Part shown: positions 43,954-53,386 of the stretch, one piece after another | Layout: each line of letters opens with the position of its first letter | How positions within the stretch are numbered: the first letter of the stretch is position 1 | Origin: Marinilactibacillus sp042660675 | GTDB taxonomy: Bacteria; Bacillota; Bacilli; Lactobacillales; Carnobacteriaceae_A | NCBI RefSeq assembly: GCF_042660675.1 | Contig: NZ_JBHSUL010000011.1 | Span: 34,757-98,756, forward strand | DNA length: 64,000 bases | Direction of reading: 5' to 3' | Translations under genes and position numbers: made by a program | Notes under the pieces: model-generated | Told to the model about the DNA's origin: nothing | What the model saw: only the letters and a program-made list of their open reading frames with translations | Databases searched by the model: none

Positions 43954-45738
43954 TCATCCCTGATAATTTGCTAGGGTTTCTTTGATTCGTTCTGCGACCG
44001 TTTCTGAAATACCTAGCTTGGTAATCTCTGCAAGCTCTGCTTCTTTCAGTCTTTTCATCGATTTGAAATGTCTTAGTATCTTGGTTCGAGTTTTCGGACC
44101 AACACCTTCTACATCATCTAATCTTGAAGTAAAGCTATTTTTACTACGAACATTACGGTGGAAAGTAATGGCAAATCTATGCACTTCTTCTTGAATTCTC
44201 TGGACGAGATGGAAGGCCTGGCTCCGAGGATTCAACACAACGGTTTCCAAAACTTCTCCAAATATCAAACTGGCTGTACGGTGTTTGTTATCTTTAACCA
44301 TCCCCGCTACTGGAATATCGAGACCGAGTTCGTTTACGAGTACATCTACAGCAGCATTCACTTGAACTTTACCACCATCCATAAGGATCAAATCAGGTAA
44401 AGGTTTTCCTTCCTTCAATAGGCGGCTATATCTTCTTCTAATAACTTCCTGTGTGGTTGCAGCCTCATTACTACCTACAACCGTTTTGATTTTATATTTA
44501 CGGTAGTTATTCTTATCCGGTTTACCATCTTTAAATGAGACCATCGCCGATACGGGATTCGATCCTTGAATATTGGAATGGTCAAAAGATTCTATTCTTT
44601 CAATATAAGGTAGTCCCATCGCTTCTGATAATTCTTGAATGGCTCCGGTTGTTTTAGCCTGATTCATCTCAATCAGTCTGAATTTTTCCTTTAATGCCAT
44701 CTCGCTATTTTTCCCTGTAAGATCTAATAATTCTTTTTTTCGTCCTTGTTTCGGGTTCACCACTTTGGCTTCAATGGCTTGAGATAACATATCAGTATCT
44801 ACCGCCTCAGGAACGTATATCTCACTTGGCATAATATTATTTCCATTATTGTAGTATTGTAAGATAAAACTCATCAATTCTTCTTCAGGTGGACCGTAAC
44901 AAGGAAACATTGTGGCATCTCTTTTGATCAGTGTCGCTTGTCTGACGAAAAATACTTGGATGGAGATCCAACCTTTATCCATGTAATAGTTGAAAAAGTC
45001 ACGCGGCATAAAGTTATTTGAAATAATTGACTGTTTTTCTACAGTCTTTTCGATATACGCAATCTGATCTCTAAATTCTGCAGCACGCTCATAATTCATT
45101 TCTACGGCCGCTTCATCCATTTTCTGCTTCAAGTCTCTTTTAATATCATGCACATTTCCATTTAAGAATGAACGAATCTTGCGAATTTGCTGATCGTATT
45201 CTTCTTTAGAAACCTCGTGATCACACGGTCCAATGCATTGGCCAATATGATAATACAAACACGCTCTTTTCTGGTGTCCGTTGCATTTTCTCAGAGGATA
45301 GATTTTCATAATCAGCTGCTGCGTCTCAGAAGCAGCATAAACATCCGGATACGGCCCAAAATAATGCCCGCCATCTTTTAGAACATCTGAGGTGATAATC
45401 AGTTTAGGGTCTTTCTCATTTGTGATTTTAAGATACGGATAGCTCGTGCCTCTTTTTAACCGGATGTTGTACTTAGGCTGATGTTTCTGAATCAATGTTA
45501 CCTCAAGAAGTAGTGCTTCTTTATCTGATCCAGTAATAATTGTTTCGAAATCTTCAATATCTTGAACAAGACGTTCTGTTTTCCCTTCATGAGTGCCTCT
45601 GAAGTAGGAACGGACGCGATTCTTTAAGTTTTTTGCTTTCCCGATATAAATAATGTGTTCGTTCTTGTCTTTCATAATATAACAACCAGGTAGGTCTGGA
45701 AGCAGACTTAATTTATTGTCAATCAATTCCTTTGACAA
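43954..45738 (-). CDS. uvrC: Excinuclease ABC subunit C
   Basis: 594 residues. N-terminal GIY-YIG nuclease (GCYIMKDKNEHIIYIGKAKN), UVR motif (EAAVEMNYERAAEFRDQI), then the RNase H-like 5' nuclease domain (FDHSNIQG, LILMDGGKVQV) and C-terminal HhH (GVGPKTRTKILRHF). Incises damaged DNA on both sides with UvrB. TTG start with AAGGAGG 7 bases upstream. Confidence 0.97.
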   Translation of the reverse strand: MSKELIDNKLSLLPDLPGCYIMKDKNEHIIYIGKAKNLKNRVRSYFRGTHEGKTERLVQDIEDFETIITGSDKEALLLEVTLIQKHQPKYNIRLKRGTSYPYLKITNEKDPKLIITSDVLKDGGHYFGPYPDVYAASETQQLIMKIYPLRKCNGHQKRACLYYHIGQCIGPCDHEVSKEEYDQQIRKIRSFLNGNVHDIKRDLKQKMDEAAVEMNYERAAEFRDQIAYIEKTVEKQSIISNNFMPRDFFNYYMDKGWISIQVFFVRQATLIKRDATMFPCYGPPEEELMSFILQYYNNGNNIMPSEIYVPEAVDTDMLSQAIEAKVVNPKQGRKKELLDLTGKNSEMALKEKFRLIEMNQAKTTGAIQELSEAMGLPYIERIESFDHSNIQGSNPVSAMVSFKDGKPDKNNYRKYKIKTVVGSNEAATTQEVIRRRYSRLLKEGKPLPDLILMDGGKVQVNAAVDVLVNELGLDIPVAGMVKDNKHRTASLIFGEVLETVVLNPRSQAFHLVQRIQEEVHRFAITFHRNVRSKNSFTSRLDDVEGVGPKTRTKILRHFKSMKRLKEAELAEITKLGISETVAERIKETLANYQG

Positions 45739-45767
45739 AGAAACACCTCCTTTTACAAAAACACTGA

Positions 45768-46019
45768 CTATTTTTCGTCAAACAGATATAGTTCGTGGAA
45801 ATGATTGTAGTCAGATTTTCCAACTTCAACGCCTTTATAGCTAAATACTTCTCCAAAATTATGTTCGCCTTCTTTAATTTGACGGTCTATTTCGTCTCCA
45901 ATTGCTAAATATAATTTTTCTTGGGCATCATCTGATAGTACGCCATGCTTTTTCTCCCAAGCAGCTAAAAATAATTCTTCATCTTTTCCTTTATAAAACT
46001 CGATTTCATTGGATGGCAT
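45768..46019 (-). CDS. Small acidic hypothetical protein
   Basis: 83 residues from ATG 46019 (GAGG 7 bases before it; the frame extends to a codon at 46049 without a site). Starts MPSNEIEFYKGKDEELFLAA and ends HELYLFDEK; no family recognised. Soluble, mixed alpha/beta, about a quarter Glu/Asp. It lies 30 bases before uvrC and may be co-transcribed. Confidence 0.65.
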   Translation of the reverse strand: MPSNEIEFYKGKDEELFLAAWEKKHGVLSDDAQEKLYLAIGDEIDRQIKEGEHNFGEVFSYKGVEVGKSDYNHFHELYLFDEK

Positions 46020-46194
46020 ATGGTTTCCTCTTTTCAAGTTAAATTTCATCTATTTTTTTGAAGTCAATATTGTTATTTTAGCAGAAATGGGAACATTTGT
46101 CAGGTATATGAAACAGGATCAGATACGTCTATACTTCTTCTGTCACGAGTTTGTCAATTCATCCCAAGCACTACATTTTCAAAATTTGACCATT

Positions 46195-46229
46195 AAAAAA
46201 GCAGCTACTTTTAAGAGCAGCTGCTTTTC
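46195..46229 (-). terminator. Terminator after the 3D-domain gene
   Basis: AAAAGCAGCT and AGCTGCTTTTT arms pair around a short A/T loop, directly past the stop at 46246 on the minus strand, followed by a T run. Confidence 0.8.
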
Positions 46230-46245
46230 TGATTATAAGAATAGA

Positions 46246-47391
46246 TTAGTTCAAAATTTTAACTGTGATATTTTTTCTTCCCCATGCGAATGCTTCTGAA
46301 ACAGTTGAGAAGTGAATATCGATTTTATTTCCTTTAATTGCGCCACCTGTATCTCCAGCAATATAAATCCCTTTTCCAGGAATTTCTACTGTTGAACCTA
46401 ATGGGATAACGGATGGATCTACTGCAATGACTCTTGGATTCACTCTCAAGTCAATTCCAGTAGCTGTATGTGTACTCAAGTTAGCTTGTTGTGTAGAATA
46501 TCCAGTTGCACTCACTTGAACAGTACGTCCATTTGAGCTTGTACTTTCAGCTGGTTTTTCTGTTTTAGCTTCTTCTTTTACTTCTGGTTTAACTTCAGCA
46601 GCTTCTACAGTTTCTTCTTTTGTAGTTTCTGGTTTGCTTGAAGAAGTAGAAACAATGGCTTCTTCCTCAGCTTCTGCTTCTTTCGCTGCAAGTTCTTCAG
46701 CTGCTTTTATTGCTTCTTCTCGAGCAGCTTGACGCGCTTCTTCGATTTTGGCAAGTTCATCCGCTTCTTTATCTTCTAATTGAGTCAATTGTGACTGATT
46801 GTCTTTAACCAGTGTTTCTAGAGCAGATATTTTTTTATCATATGAAGACTTTTGTTCTGATACTAAAGCTAAGTCCTCATTCAATGATTCTTTTTCTGTG
46901 ACCAGTTGTGCTTGCATCTCTGCCAATGTATCAACTTCTAGTTGTGCTTCTTCGATTTGTTGGTTCCCAGCATCTGTCAACTGCATAACAACTAACGCAC
47001 GATTAAACAAATCTGTAAGGCTTTCTGCTTCTAATATTGCTTTGACAACGTTGTTGGTAGCTTCGCTTTTTTGAAGAGATTGTAATCTTGCACCTGCTTG
47101 TTCTAACCTTGCTTCTACAAGCTTCTCTTGTTCGCCGATTTCGACTTCTTTGTTTTGGATGGTTACTTCTTTTTCAGAAATTTCCTCATTAAGTTTTTCA
47201 ATTTCTCCACTTAATGTACTGGTTTCTTCTAATGCTTTAGCGATATCTCTTTGTATGGTACTGATATCACTTTTTTTCTGTTCTTGCTGCTGACGGATGT
47301 CATTTAATGAATCAGCTGAAACAACTTGAGTCGTCAATAATTGTGTGAACCCTATTGCTAATACAGCAAATCCTGTTATCCATTTTTTCAT
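46246..47391 (-). CDS. Secreted cell-wall protein with PcsB-like coiled coil and C-terminal 3D domain
   Basis: About 381 residues. Signal peptide (MKKWITGFAVLAIGFTQLL, cleavage near VSA-DS), long coiled coil at about 30-215, a Glu/Ala/Lys-rich linker, and a C-terminal 3D domain from about 290: VSATGYSTQQANLSTHTATG, VIAVDPSVIPLGS, YIAGDTGGAIKGNKIDIHF with the three Asp that give the name. 3D domains are lytic-transglycosylase-like. ATG 47391 gives a standard signal peptide. A candidate WalR box lies upstream at 47607-47623. Confidence 0.88.
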   Translation of the reverse strand: MKKWITGFAVLAIGFTQLLTTQVVSADSLNDIRQQQEQKKSDISTIQRDIAKALEETSTLSGEIEKLNEEISEKEVTIQNKEVEIGEQEKLVEARLEQAGARLQSLQKSEATNNVVKAILEAESLTDLFNRALVVMQLTDAGNQQIEEAQLEVDTLAEMQAQLVTEKESLNEDLALVSEQKSSYDKKISALETLVKDNQSQLTQLEDKEADELAKIEEARQAAREEAIKAAEELAAKEAEAEEEAIVSTSSSKPETTKEETVEAAEVKPEVKEEAKTEKPAESTSSNGRTVQVSATGYSTQQANLSTHTATGIDLRVNPRVIAVDPSVIPLGSTVEIPGKGIYIAGDTGGAIKGNKIDIHFSTVSEAFAWGRKNITVKILN

Positions 47392-47606
47392 GGCGTGTAA
47401 GAACAACCTTTCTTAATTAAAATTTTTGATGAATAATAAATTCCATATAATTGCACTTTGCTTTGCAATTATACATAGAATACACCCTCGGAACATTTCG
47501 ATTATCTTACAATTTATTACAAACCTTTCTTATTTACAATTCAGAACAAGTGATCTCACACGATCTCTGTAACCTAAGAGTAGATAATAGCGCTTTTCGC
47601 CTCTAA

Positions 47607-47623
47607 TGTAATATTTTTGTAAT
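47607..47623 (+). promoter_or_regulatory. WalR-type direct repeat box
   Basis: TGTAAT-ATTTT-TGTAAT, an exact match to the TGTWAH-N5-TGTWAH consensus of the essential cell-wall regulator WalR (YycF). It lies between the 3D-domain gene and ppx, about 15 bases upstream of the ppx -35. Confidence 0.65.
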
Positions 47624-47637
47624 ATATCGTGTATTTT

Positions 47638-47667
47638 TCGACAAATACCTCTTTTTTTCTGTATGAT
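47638..47667 (+). promoter_or_regulatory. Putative ppx-ppk promoter
   Basis: TCGACA (-35) and TATGAT (-10) are 18 bases apart, about 45 bases before the ppx ATG. Confidence 0.45.
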
Positions 47668-47710
47668 AAAAGGAGAAATGAGATTATAGAGTATAAGGGA
47701 GACCGCTTAC

Positions 47711-49270
47711 ATGACAAATCAAAGAGTCGGACTAATCGATGTCGGATCGAACACAATCAGATTAGTCATATTTGAAATCGATCAGAATCAAACAATTACT
47801 GAATTACAAAATATTAAAACACCCGCTAGGCTTGTTCAATATTTGGAAAAAGACGGTACGATGAGTAAAAAAGGAATCTCTGTACTGGTTACAACTCTTG
47901 AAAGTTTCACTGAGATTGCCGAAAGATATCATATTGAATCAATGATTCCAGTAGCTACTGCAGCTATTAGACAATCGACGAATGCTAAAGCCATTTTGAA
48001 GACTGTGAAAGAGAAAACTGGCCTTAAGCTACGTATTTTAAAAGAAGAAGAAGAAGCTTTTTACGGAAATTATGCTGTTAGGCATACAATGGATCTTAAA
48101 AATGGTGTAACTATAGATATTGGTGGGGGTAGTACGGAGTTAACGTTATTTAAAGATAAACAAGTCGTTGATTCTCATAGTTTCCCGTTTGGTGTCGTTA
48201 GCTTGAAAAAACAGTTTTTTGATGGTAAAGATCATAACGATAAAAAGGCCATTGATAAAGCACGAAAATGGGTCAATGAACAATTCACCTCTTTAAAGTG
48301 GTTACCCGATGTCAAAGTGCCTCTAATTGGAATTGGAGGGTCTGCGCGAAATCTTGCAGACATTCATCAGCGTCAACATGATTACCCCATCGCGGGCATT
48401 CACGGTTACATGATGACAGGAGACGAATTAGAGGAAACATTTGATTTAATTGCGGATACTTCTTTTCAACAATTATCCAAACTAGATGGATTAAGCGAAG
48501 ATCGCAAAGACATTATCATACCTGCTGGTCTAGTCTTTCTCGAGTTATTTGACTTCATGGATTCAACAGATTTTGCAATCAGTAGTCGCGGTTTACGAGA
48601 AGGTCTGATAATCGATTATATTAATCGTACAGACAATCAGCCTTACGAGCTATATGATATCAAGCGTCAAACTGTTGAGCGCATGAGTAAACGCTATAAT
48701 ATTCGCACAATTGGGGCTTACCAGCGTATTTTACTTGCAGACCGCCTGTTGAATTTGCTAAAAGATAAAGAAATCATTGATATAGATGAAGAACATCTCA
48801 TCCTTGTTCATTACGCAGCCTCTCTTTATAACTTAGGAAGCTATATCGAAGACGATTCCAAGTCTCAACATACGTTTTATATTATCTCAAATAGCAATCT
48901 TCACGGATTCAATCACTATGATCGCGTTCGTTTGGCTTTGTTAGCGAGTTACAAAAACCGATCTTTGTTCAATCAGTATATCCATACTGTAGACGATTGG
49001 TTCAGTGACGACGAAGCAAATCTACTGCTTAGCCTTGGAAGTGTGATTAAATTTGCAGAAGCGCTGAACGATACACATGTCAATATGGTCAAAGATATTC
49101 AATTATCTAAAAATAAAGACAAAGATTCAGAAGATAAATATGAACTGATCGTAACCTATAACGGCGAAGTCATCGCAGAGAAGTATCGTGCCAATAAGCA
49201 TAAGAACCATTTTGAACGGGTTCTAGGAGACACCGTTCATATTACATTTAAAAGTGAAACAGGTAATTAA
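47711..49270 (+). CDS. ppx: Exopolyphosphatase (Ppx/GppA family)
   Basis: 519 residues. N-terminal VGLIDVGSNTIRLVIFEI and IDIGGGSTELTLF phosphate loops of the ASKHA fold; a C-terminal HD-like helical domain (residues about 315-500) with ILVHYAASLYNLG and LHGFNHYDRVRLALL. Degrades polyphosphate from its ends. 33 bases upstream of ppk, so synthesis and breakdown genes form one operon. Confidence 0.94.
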   Translation: MTNQRVGLIDVGSNTIRLVIFEIDQNQTITELQNIKTPARLVQYLEKDGTMSKKGISVLVTTLESFTEIAERYHIESMIPVATAAIRQSTNAKAILKTVKEKTGLKLRILKEEEEAFYGNYAVRHTMDLKNGVTIDIGGGSTELTLFKDKQVVDSHSFPFGVVSLKKQFFDGKDHNDKKAIDKARKWVNEQFTSLKWLPDVKVPLIGIGGSARNLADIHQRQHDYPIAGIHGYMMTGDELEETFDLIADTSFQQLSKLDGLSEDRKDIIIPAGLVFLELFDFMDSTDFAISSRGLREGLIIDYINRTDNQPYELYDIKRQTVERMSKRYNIRTIGAYQRILLADRLLNLLKDKEIIDIDEEHLILVHYAASLYNLGSYIEDDSKSQHTFYIISNSNLHGFNHYDRVRLALLASYKNRSLFNQYIHTVDDWFSDDEANLLLSLGSVIKFAEALNDTHVNMVKDIQLSKNKDKDSEDKYELIVTYNGEVIAEKYRANKHKNHFERVLGDTVHITFKSETGN

Positions 49271-49303
49271 TCATTATTAATCAAGTTATTCGGAGGGAAT
49301 TCC

Positions 49304-51364
49304 ATGCAGCACTCGTCCATTGATTTACAAAATCCGTCTTACTATCAAAACAGAGAATTATCCTGGTTAGACTTTAATGCTCGTGTTCTTGCAGAAGCAG
49401 CCGATCCTACTAACCCCTTACTAGAAAAGCTTAAATTTATTTCTATTAGTAGTTCTAATCTAGACGAATTCTTTAAAGTACGCGTAGCTGGTCTTCAAGA
49501 CCAGTTAAAGTTAGGCTTTCTTGAACCAGACTCCAAAAAACAATGGGGTCCTGAAAAACAATTAGAAGAAATTGCGAAGAAAAATCGAAAGCTGGTTTCT
49601 GATCAATATCTATCCTTTGATCAGTTGAAAGTTGAATTAGAGGAAAAAAAGGTCGACTTTAAGTTACCTGCTGAGTTGGCTCCTGATCAGCTGGAAGAAG
49701 CCGCAGAAATTTTTCGAAACCATATCAAACCGGCTATTACACCTTTTGGAGTGGATGCTTATCGTCCATTCCCCCACTTGAATGACGGTGTTATCCATCT
49801 TTTTGTGCGGCTAAAAACACAAGAAGGTCCTTTTATCGCTATTTTACCGGTTCCACCTCTGATTGAACGATATCACGTTCTAGAATGCGAAGATCGTCGC
49901 GTCATACTCTTCACTGAAGATATTTTGTTTTACTTTCTTGATGAATTATTTATAGGGTACGATCTCGATTATTCTTTTACTTTCCGAATCACTCGTAATG
50001 CTGATCTGGAAATACAGGAAAGTGGTGCTGAAGATTTACTATCTGTTATTGAAGATTATCTTGAGAAACGAAAAGCGGGTATGGTCGTAAGATTAGAAAT
50101 TGACGCTCGTTCGATTTCAGCTACATTTAAAGAAGACGTTGCTTATTTGATGGATGAATTAGATATATTGGAACGCGATGTTTATAACGTTGAAGGTCCA
50201 TTAGATCTAACTGTGTTATCTTCTATCGCTTCAAATTTACAGAATGTATTACCTGATGCCGTTTTTCCACGCTTCACACCGGATTACCCGAGTATCTTAA
50301 AAAATAATAATATTGTTAAGACAGCTGAAAAACAAGACTTCTTTCTTCATCACCCGTTCGATTCTTTTAAACCGGTTATTGACCTGGTTCGAAACGCTGT
50401 TGAAGATCCTAATACCATTGCCATTAAGCAGACTTTATACCGTGTCAGTAGTGCTTCTCCCTTCATTGAAGCATTGAAAAGAGCTGCTAAGCGAGATATT
50501 CAAGTAACGGTTCTCGTTGAATTAAAAGCACGGTTCGATGAGGCCAATAACGTACACTGGGCCAAAGAACTAGAAGAAGCCGGCGCTCATATCATTTATG
50601 GAATGAAAAATCTTAAAACACATAGCAAAGCTACACTTATCGTCAAAAAAGATCATAATGGCTTCAAGCGTTACGCTCATCTAGGAACAGGAAATTACAA
50701 CGAACAGACAGCTAAATTTTATACAGATATGGGTATCATCACGACCAATCCCATACTAACTCAAGATGTAGCAGATTTCTTTAACTACCTGAGCGGTTAC
50801 TCCAATCAAGCAGATTATCAGTATCTACACGTGTCTCCTTTTGAAATGCGAGACACCTTTATCGATAGGATTGACAATGAAATTGAATTGCACAAACACT
50901 ATGGTAATGGTCACATCGTCGCCAAAATGAACTCACTGACCGATAAAAAGATGATCATGAAACTCTTTGAAGCAAGTCAAGCTGGCGTAAAAGTAGATTT
51001 GATTATCAGAGGAATCTGTTGTCTCATTCCTGGCATTGAGGGCGTGAGTGAACATATCCGTGTTCACAGTATTGTCGGACGTTTCCTTGAACACAGTCGC
51101 GTTTACTTTTTTAACAATAATGGCGACCATAAACTTTATCTTTCTTCTGCCGATATGATGACACGTAATATGACCAAACGGATCGAACTCGCTTTTCCAA
51201 TTCTCGATGAAAAATGGAAACAACATGTGATCAACATCATGAAATTGTACTTGTATGATAATACAAAAGCTTGGGTTCTCGGTCCAGACGCTACTTACAT
51301 TAAAAGAACCCCTGAAGGTAAAAAAGCCATCAGTTCTCAAAATCGACTCATGCATTATTTTTAA
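49304..51364 (+). CDS. ppk: Polyphosphate kinase 1
   Basis: 686 residues. NRELSWLDFNARVLAEA starts the N-domain; LKTHSKATLIV and YAHLGTGNYNEQTAKFYTD hold the two phospholipase-D-like catalytic His motifs. It builds polyphosphate from ATP reversibly. GGAGGG precedes the ATG. Confidence 0.96.
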   Translation: MQHSSIDLQNPSYYQNRELSWLDFNARVLAEAADPTNPLLEKLKFISISSSNLDEFFKVRVAGLQDQLKLGFLEPDSKKQWGPEKQLEEIAKKNRKLVSDQYLSFDQLKVELEEKKVDFKLPAELAPDQLEEAAEIFRNHIKPAITPFGVDAYRPFPHLNDGVIHLFVRLKTQEGPFIAILPVPPLIERYHVLECEDRRVILFTEDILFYFLDELFIGYDLDYSFTFRITRNADLEIQESGAEDLLSVIEDYLEKRKAGMVVRLEIDARSISATFKEDVAYLMDELDILERDVYNVEGPLDLTVLSSIASNLQNVLPDAVFPRFTPDYPSILKNNNIVKTAEKQDFFLHHPFDSFKPVIDLVRNAVEDPNTIAIKQTLYRVSSASPFIEALKRAAKRDIQVTVLVELKARFDEANNVHWAKELEEAGAHIIYGMKNLKTHSKATLIVKKDHNGFKRYAHLGTGNYNEQTAKFYTDMGIITTNPILTQDVADFFNYLSGYSNQADYQYLHVSPFEMRDTFIDRIDNEIELHKHYGNGHIVAKMNSLTDKKMIMKLFEASQAGVKVDLIIRGICCLIPGIEGVSEHIRVHSIVGRFLEHSRVYFFNNNGDHKLYLSSADMMTRNMTKRIELAFPILDEKWKQHVINIMKLYLYDNTKAWVLGPDATYIKRTPEGKKAISSQNRLMHYF

Positions 51365-51442
51365 GATCAGCATAAGCCTCTTGATTTTATACTGCCTTTA
51401 GTAAAAATCTGCTATACTGGTAGTGCTGAAGGAGGAATCAGA

Positions 51443-52411
51443 TTGACGACTATTCAAGATATTGCCAAGCTTGCAGGCGTTTCTTCTGCAACGGTTTCTC
51501 GAGTGATGAACTCAAGTGGTTACGTAGGAAAAGAAACTAGAATTAAAGTAGAAAGAGCTGTAAAAGAGCTTAGGTATACACCAAATCGAAATGCTCAGTA
51601 TTTAAGAAAAGGGGCTACTAAAAACCTTGGAATTATTAGTACGCAGTTCAATGACACAGCCATTGCCCGGATCAATCCGTTTATGGAACTTGCCCATGAG
51701 TCTGGATATACTTCTACTCTGTTTATCACTAAAAGTGACCGTAAACGTGAACTGGAAGCCTTTGATATGCTAAAGTCCAAACAACTCGACGGCATCTTTT
51801 TAGTATATCGTGCCAATGAGTGGGACGTATTAGAAGAATACGCGCATTACGGTCCAATCGTTACCTTGCACAACATAGACTCAGAAACGATTCCTTCCGT
51901 CTTTATCGATCATTACGATGGATATATTAAAACTTTAGAGTATCTCTGGAATGAAGGGTACCGAAATATTTTAAATTTATATAGTACGGCATATGGCCTC
52001 AATACGAAGCGTAGAATTCAGGCCTATCAGGATTTTTGTCGTACACACGATATTACGCCCCACCCTTCTGAACCGTTTTTGGACGTTTTAAGAACGGAAC
52101 AAGCTGAGGAGATTGTATCTTGGTACCACAATTTCTCCGACAAACCGGATGCAATTGTTGCTCATTCCGATACGATTGCAGCTGTTATGGTGTCTAGACT
52201 GAAATCTCTCGGTTATCGTATCCCTGAAGATGTTGCAATCATCGGATTTGATAATTTAGAAATCAGTGACTTTATGAATATTACGACGATTGATTATGCC
52301 ATTGATGAACAAGGCAAAAATGCCTGTAGGTTATTATTAAATGGTCTAAAAAAAGAATCTGTGGATCTTTATCCGCTAGACTTTAAATTGATCAAACGTG
52401 AAACCACTTAA
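51443..52411 (+). CDS. LacI-family transcriptional regulator
   Basis: 322 residues. TIQDIAKLAGVSSATVSRV is the HTH and hinge-helix region, followed by a periplasmic-binding-like effector domain. TTG start, 9 bases after GGAGG. No obvious sugar operon is beside it, so ligand and targets are unknown. Confidence 0.92.
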   Translation: MTTIQDIAKLAGVSSATVSRVMNSSGYVGKETRIKVERAVKELRYTPNRNAQYLRKGATKNLGIISTQFNDTAIARINPFMELAHESGYTSTLFITKSDRKRELEAFDMLKSKQLDGIFLVYRANEWDVLEEYAHYGPIVTLHNIDSETIPSVFIDHYDGYIKTLEYLWNEGYRNILNLYSTAYGLNTKRRIQAYQDFCRTHDITPHPSEPFLDVLRTEQAEEIVSWYHNFSDKPDAIVAHSDTIAAVMVSRLKSLGYRIPEDVAIIGFDNLEISDFMNITTIDYAIDEQGKNACRLLLNGLKKESVDLYPLDFKLIKRETT

Positions 52412-52421
52412 AAAGATAGAC

Positions 52422-52469
52422 AAAAAAGGATGTTTCAAATTAGTTAACTAATTTGAAACGTCCTTTTTG
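52422..52469. terminator. Bidirectional terminator between LacI gene and metal permease
   Basis: AAAAAGGA-T/C-GTTTCAAATTAG pairs with its complement around TTAA, giving a stem of about 20 bp with flanking A/T runs. Confidence 0.9.
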
Positions 52470-52477
52470 CATCGTAA

Positions 52478-53386
52478 TCATCCAATATTTTTAATTTTGT
52501 CATCAAAAATCTTCTGTTCTCGTTTTCTTGTGAGGGTACTTTTGATTAGACCTTTTTTAGGTGAAAAGATAAAAGCGATTAGACAAGTTATTCCTGTTAC
52601 GACAGCAATCATTCCAGCGATTGAACTATCCAGTGCAAAAGCCAGTCTCACTCCTATCACACTATTGATTACCGCGAATACTACTGCAAGTCCAATCATT
52701 TTCTTTAATTCATGCGTCAGCAAATACGCTGTCAGTCCAGGTCCTACCATAAAGCCAACCACAAGAATGGATCCCACTGAGTCATATGCACCAACAGCTG
52801 TCAATGAAACTAATGTCATCAGACCATAATAGATCAGCGCTGGTGAAAAGCCCATAGCAGCTGCAAAAGCAGCGTCAAATGTGGTTACTTTCAACTCTTT
52901 ATAGAATAAAGCAATGAACCCCGTGTTGATCAACAAGATGACGAGCATAGTTACAAATGCTCTTGCTCCGATGTCGATTCCAAATATGGTCAATCTTCTA
53001 AAAGGGGCGAAAGCAAGTTCACCCATTAACACAGTATCCTGATCCAGATGAATATCTCCTGTAAAGCGTGTAATTAAAATAATCGCGATACTAAAGAATA
53101 ATGGAAAAACTACACCAATTGCTGCATCATCTCCAAGTAACTTGGTTCTCTGCAAAGCTTCTATAGCCCATACAGTAAATACACCCGTTAATGTTGCACC
53201 AATGAGTAGTAAAGGTGAATTCAAATCTCTAGTGATGAAAAAAGCGATAACGATTCCTAAAAGAACCGTATGAGTAATGGCATCCGATACCATTGTTGTC
53301 CCTCTCAGAACCAGAAAAACGCCTGGTAGTGCGCAGGCAATAGATACGACGACTGCGATCAGCGTGATTTCAGTTATAATACTCAT
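52478..53386 (-). CDS. mntD: Metal ABC transporter permease (second)
   Basis: 302 residues, about 8-9 membrane segments, ABC-3 family (TroC/TroD/MntC/MntD). Its ATG overlaps the stop of the first permease by 4 bases. The two permeases form a heterodimer with the ATPase. Metal assigned as Mn from the MntR-like regulator, by inference. Confidence 0.88.
   Translation of the reverse strand: MSIITEITLIAVVVSIACALPGVFLVLRGTTMVSDAITHTVLLGIVIAFFITRDLNSPLLLIGATLTGVFTVWAIEALQRTKLLGDDAAIGVVFPLFFSIAIILITRFTGDIHLDQDTVLMGELAFAPFRRLTIFGIDIGARAFVTMLVILLINTGFIALFYKELKVTTFDAAFAAAMGFSPALIYYGLMTLVSLTAVGAYDSVGSILVVGFMVGPGLTAYLLTHELKKMIGLAVVFAVINSVIGVRLAFALDSSIAGMIAVVTGITCLIAFIFSPKKGLIKSTLTRKREQKIFDDKIKNIG

Larger units (their letters stand above)
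47392..47710. other. Intergenic region between 3D-domain gene and ppx
   Basis: 319 bases, A/T-rich, with no open frame I can support. It holds promoters for two divergent genes, the WalR-like box at 47607-47623, a second imperfect TGTAAT-N4-TGTAAG (minus strand, 47508-47523), and an inverted repeat of TAATTGCA/TGCAATTA near 47445-47475. No riboswitch recognised. Confidence 0.5.

Noticed and set aside
47678..47689. Upstream ATG-AGA-TTA-TAG minicistron before ppx
   Set aside because: The predicted transcription start lies only a few bases before it, so its AGGAG would not be in the transcript.
50933..51373. 146-codon minus-strand frame inside ppk
   Set aside because: Antisense to the conserved C-terminal part of polyphosphate kinase; no start signal.
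52467..52829. 120-codon plus-strand frame opposite the second metal permease
   Set aside because: Shadow of the mntD gene; no start signal and no family resemblance.
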